Assembly (NCBI GenBank): GCA_019914995.1
Contig: CM034130.1
Coordinates: 5,394,001-5,458,000 of the forward strand
DNA from: Acanthochlamys bracteata
Lineage: Eukaryota; Streptophyta; Magnoliopsida; Pandanales; Velloziaceae
Reading direction: 5' to 3'
Length of the DNA stretch: 64,000 nucleotides
In this document: piece by piece, positions 60,481-64,000 of the stretch
Layout: each line of letters opens with the position of its first letter
Numbering within the stretch: position 1 is the stretch's first letter
Notes under the pieces: generated by a model
Told to the model about the DNA's origin: nothing
Databases searched by the model: none
The model's input: only the letters and a program-made list of their open reading frames with translations
Made by a program: the position numbers and the translations under genes

Positions 60481-63400
60481 ATCGTCAGATCAGGACTAAA
60501 CCGTTCGGATCGATCTGAAAACTGTCGAACTGAATAAATAATCGGTCCGGATCTGCAAATAAACTGTCTCTGCAATCGACCTGCTTCATCCCGATCAATC
60601 TGAACGCCCGGATCAAGTCGGGGTGAATGAAATTAAAAAAAATTAAATTAATAATATATTTGATGCAAAAATAATTATTGATAGCTCTATTCTAAAAATA
60701 GTATGTAGTTTAGTTTGCATTTGGATGTGAGAATGCAAAAAATAAATTTATTATGTTTCATTTTTTGTAAATATTAATTATTAGATTTTTTAATTTTTAT
60801 ATTGTAACATATTCTAACTTCGATATATATATTTAAAAATTTTATTATGTCTGTTTTATAACTTTATATATTTCTAATCTTCTAATTTATTTAACTAATT
60901 TTTCATTATATTTTTTTATCTTCTTCTTCACCATTACGGTGAAGACTAGCCAAACACCAACATAGCTCCCTTTCGACGACGAGCTACCTTAATCAATTCT
61001 TTCCGGCTTGCGATCAATCTACAGCAACAAACATCACCTTGTATTTCCGATCATCAGTTCATCATCATTGTAACTGTTTCATCGTTCATCTCGATATCAA
61101 CCACTTCGTCACTGCTCACCGTCGGCGATCACCACCAAATCCCTTAGTCTGCTTTGAAACATATGAATGTTCTTCGCCAAGCTCGCCGTTGTATACTGAT
61201 TCCTCGGGCAACGAAGACGTTCTTCGCCGAGTTCATCACTGCGTTTGCGTTATCCGTTTTGTTCCTGTCCTAAGAAATTGAAACTGGAATTAGGGCAGTG
61301 GAGGAGGAAGAAGAAGGTCGAAGGCGATGGGAGCAGTGAAAGCTAACTCTGTCGCAGTAATTCAACAATTCTCTCAGTTATTATTGTTGTTGGTGGAGGT
61401 GGTGATGCCATGGTGTTAATATTTTAATTTATCGCTATGATTGATATTGCTGTTATTATTGGTGGTGATGCCATTATGGTAATACTTTAATTTCTCGTTA
61501 TGATTATTGCTCCTGTTGTTATTAATGGTGCCATAGTGGTAGTAAGTTTCTTACTGTGATTGTTATTGTTGGTCGAAAAATAGATAGATTTTCGCTATAA
61601 TTGTTTTTATTATTGGTCACAAAACAACGTCGACGATGCAGCCTTCTTGCTCCCGTTGACGCTTTAGTATTGTTGACCTGGCAGGCCGACATGTTGATAC
61701 GCTTGGTCAACCCGGAAACTATCGACCCGAAAGATTTCCAGATCGACGTCTGGTCCGGTGCTCATAACTATGGATGAACATTTTGTGTAAATTATCATAT
61801 GTTTGTCTTATAATTTGAAAATGCCAGTACGAGTGCATTTTAACGAAATTATTGTAATTATTTCAAAATTTGTTATAATTACAAAAATAATTATTAATAA
61901 TATAGAAGCCAATTAGAAAGCACATATAATATATTAATACATGACAACTTTTTTCGAATAATTTCCATATTTGCACCTCTAGTTGTTGTGTTCATTTTTT
62001 AAAATTCTTAAATACACATGTAAAATATTTACAAAAACATATTAGCCCGGCCCAGTTTTATTTTCATATCCCAACCCGACTCGTTTATCAAAATAAATAA
62101 ATAAATAAATTTAAAATTAAATTTTAAAAATTATTATTATTATATAATAAATATTAGAAAAATTATTTTATTAAAATTATTTTTTTTATTATTAAAAATT
62201 GATTTAAATAACAGTCAATATTGAAAGATTAATTGGTCAACCATTGGTCAACCAATATTGTCCGGCAGGTGGGCCGATATTATCGGTCCGATATTGTCTG
62301 TTGGATCAAGCCGGATCGGTCCAGCTCTATCACTGTTCATTGAACCGAACGGGCCAAATCTCGAACCGATAAACTTGATCACGGGCTAGCCTATTTGATC
62401 CGACTTATATTTTCATCTATAACAATAACTAGTTTCGATATACCAAAATGGCAATAAAATAAATATTGTTGAAGTCATCAGCAAATATTGAGAGAATCAT
62501 TCAGAAAAAGTTTAATATACAAGCTGACCATTACAATTCATATAAGAATTGGGTGTATATATATTGATATAGGAATAATTTCCTAAATTTACAATATCAA
62601 ATGTACTTAATCAATTAATTTTTGTTTAATTATTTCTTAATGATAGTAACTTTACCATCAATAATCAGTTACTTCAAAGAAAAAGTATGTAACAATTCAA
62701 TTATTATTTGGTTATATGTAAGATAAGTTCGATAAATAAATTATTTTTTTATCAACCAATTTGTGTATAATAAAATTTTCTTTTCATCTCCACGATCAAT
62801 TTAAATAAAAGATATAAACGCAAGCATCTACTTCAGCTAGATTATAACAAAAGAGTTAACTATGAACTTTAATTTCCTTCAATCATTTAAACAAAAATTT
62901 CAATAAAACCTTCCGTTGTTTGGCACTAGTTCGTGCTAGTTTATAATTGTTACATCAATGGTGAGAACGTTTGGCATAACTTTGTTCCACCGTTTAACAA
63001 TTGTTTTAATTTTTTAAAGAATATGAATGAATTAAAACATACACAATCATATCTATAATTTTTTTTCTAAAAGCTCATTTAAAAGAAAAAAAATCTCCAA
63101 AAATTGTTCCTTTTCACATACGTGCCAGGTAATGCAAAAGGAGTTGAAACATAGAAGGGTGTATCTATTTGGGTTGTATACCTTTATAAGAGAGCTTAAA
63201 TTACTGTTATGTATTGTTCATGCGAGGATGTCCGTAACTTAATTAACCTAAATAGGCCTATTTGGAATCTTCTTAGAGAAAGATCGTAGTCATAAAAATT
63301 TTTAGATCTTCATAAAATTCGTAAAATATTTACAAAACTTGAACAAAAGATTCTTACAGAATCTCATGAAGAATAATTACCATATTATTTGCAATATTCG

Positions 63401-64000
63401 AATATAATAAAAATTTATAAAATATATAGAATTCAATAAAGAACATATATAATATATTAAATCTTTTACATTTCAAAAAATATTTTCAAATTATATTTTA
63501 TCCGGAGTATAAAGTAATTTTTTATTATGTTTTTATAAATATTTAGGATGAATGTATTTTAAATTTTTAGAAAAAAAACACAACAAACTAGTCTCAATAA
63601 GAGAACATTTGAGAGTGTTTACGATAATGACCTTCTTTGTAATTAATAGTGCGTTGGATATTTTTTTAAAACGAGCTTAATATTTTTAACCTAAAAAAAT
63701 AATAAAAATTATATATATAAAATTGTACGATATACAAGTCACTTTTACATTATAAAATTTAAAAATTCTATAAAATACCGTATAAGATTCGAGAGATTTG
63801 GGAAATAAAAATCAGTGCTATGAGCACTACCTAACATCTCCTATGTCGAATTGGCTATAAAGTAAATATTATCATGGTCATGCCATTAGCAAATGCTATG
63901 AGAATCATTCAAAAAACCTTCAACAAACAACCAAACAATTATCTGTTCATATAGACAAAATCAAACATTTTATTAGATGTATGTATATATATGTTAGTTA
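60481..64000. other. AT-rich terminal region without a recognised gene
   Basis: GC-richer patches at 60480-60620, 60930-61330, 61620-61750 and 62230-62400 contain CCGGATC/GATCGGTCC-type text but no recognisable protein. The 80-codon ORF at 61039-61281 has no domain I know. From 62400 to 64000 the sequence is AT-rich and featureless. Confidence 0.35.

Noticed and set aside
1-64000. CRISPR arrays, operons, tRNA or rRNA genes
   Set aside because: Nothing of the kind was seen; the sequence is eukaryotic nuclear DNA.

Overview
The window is nuclear DNA of a eudicot plant. Five protein-coding genes are split by many short AT-rich introns with plant-type GT-AG borders. Their products are plant-type: a class I histone deacetylase of the HDA9 type, a plastid-type alkaline/neutral invertase, an AGC VIII kinase, an IQM calmodulin-binding protein, and a CSA/ERCC8 WD40 protein. 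Intergenic DNA is very AT-rich and full of decayed plant transposons. I cannot name the species from sequence alone.

Layout. 1-2.93 kb: 3' ten exons of an HDA9-type deacetylase (+), truncated by the window edge. 4.6-8.7 kb: an inverted-repeat element and a decayed Ty1/copia element with reverse transcriptase, RNase H and an LTR-like 3' end. 8.7-17.2 kb: a gene desert with an unrecognised coding remnant, a broken RPN12 proteasome-subunit fragment, Tourist-like MITEs and a family of hAT-like elements. 17.6-21.2 kb: an intact six-coding-exon alkaline/neutral invertase (+) with a 5' UTR intron and one GC-AG intron. 21.7-24.2 kb: a KIPK-like AGC kinase pseudogene (-), with a leader region up to about 26.1 kb full of tandem repeats. 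26.7-38.4 kb: another hAT-like copy, a TIM17 pseudogene fragment, an unexplained GC-rich island, and long AT-rich stretches. 38.6-41.0 kb: an intact two-exon AGC VIII kinase (+). 41-46.4 kb: AT-rich intergenic DNA. 46.4-49.2 kb: a nine-exon IQM gene (-). 50.6-53.8 kb: a nine-exon CSA gene (+), head-to-head with IQM across about 1.4 kb that holds two MITEs. 54-64 kb: more MITEs, an hAT-like copy with a perfect 8-bp target duplication, a second decayed Ty1/copia element (gag to integrase only), and unassigned AT-rich DNA.

The genes are not a functional cluster. HDA9 acts in chromatin deacetylation, invertase in sucrose breakdown, the AGC kinase probably in auxin-related signalling, IQM in calmodulin signalling and CSA in transcription-coupled repair; they are ordinary neighbours. 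Exon borders were placed by hand from splice signals, reading frame and family conservation. In the four complete genes every exon phase joins without a frameshift. I found no convincing undescribed system. The most useful observations are the hAT-like family with perfect target duplications, the GC-AG intron, three hidden pseudogenes and several unusual local repeat structures.
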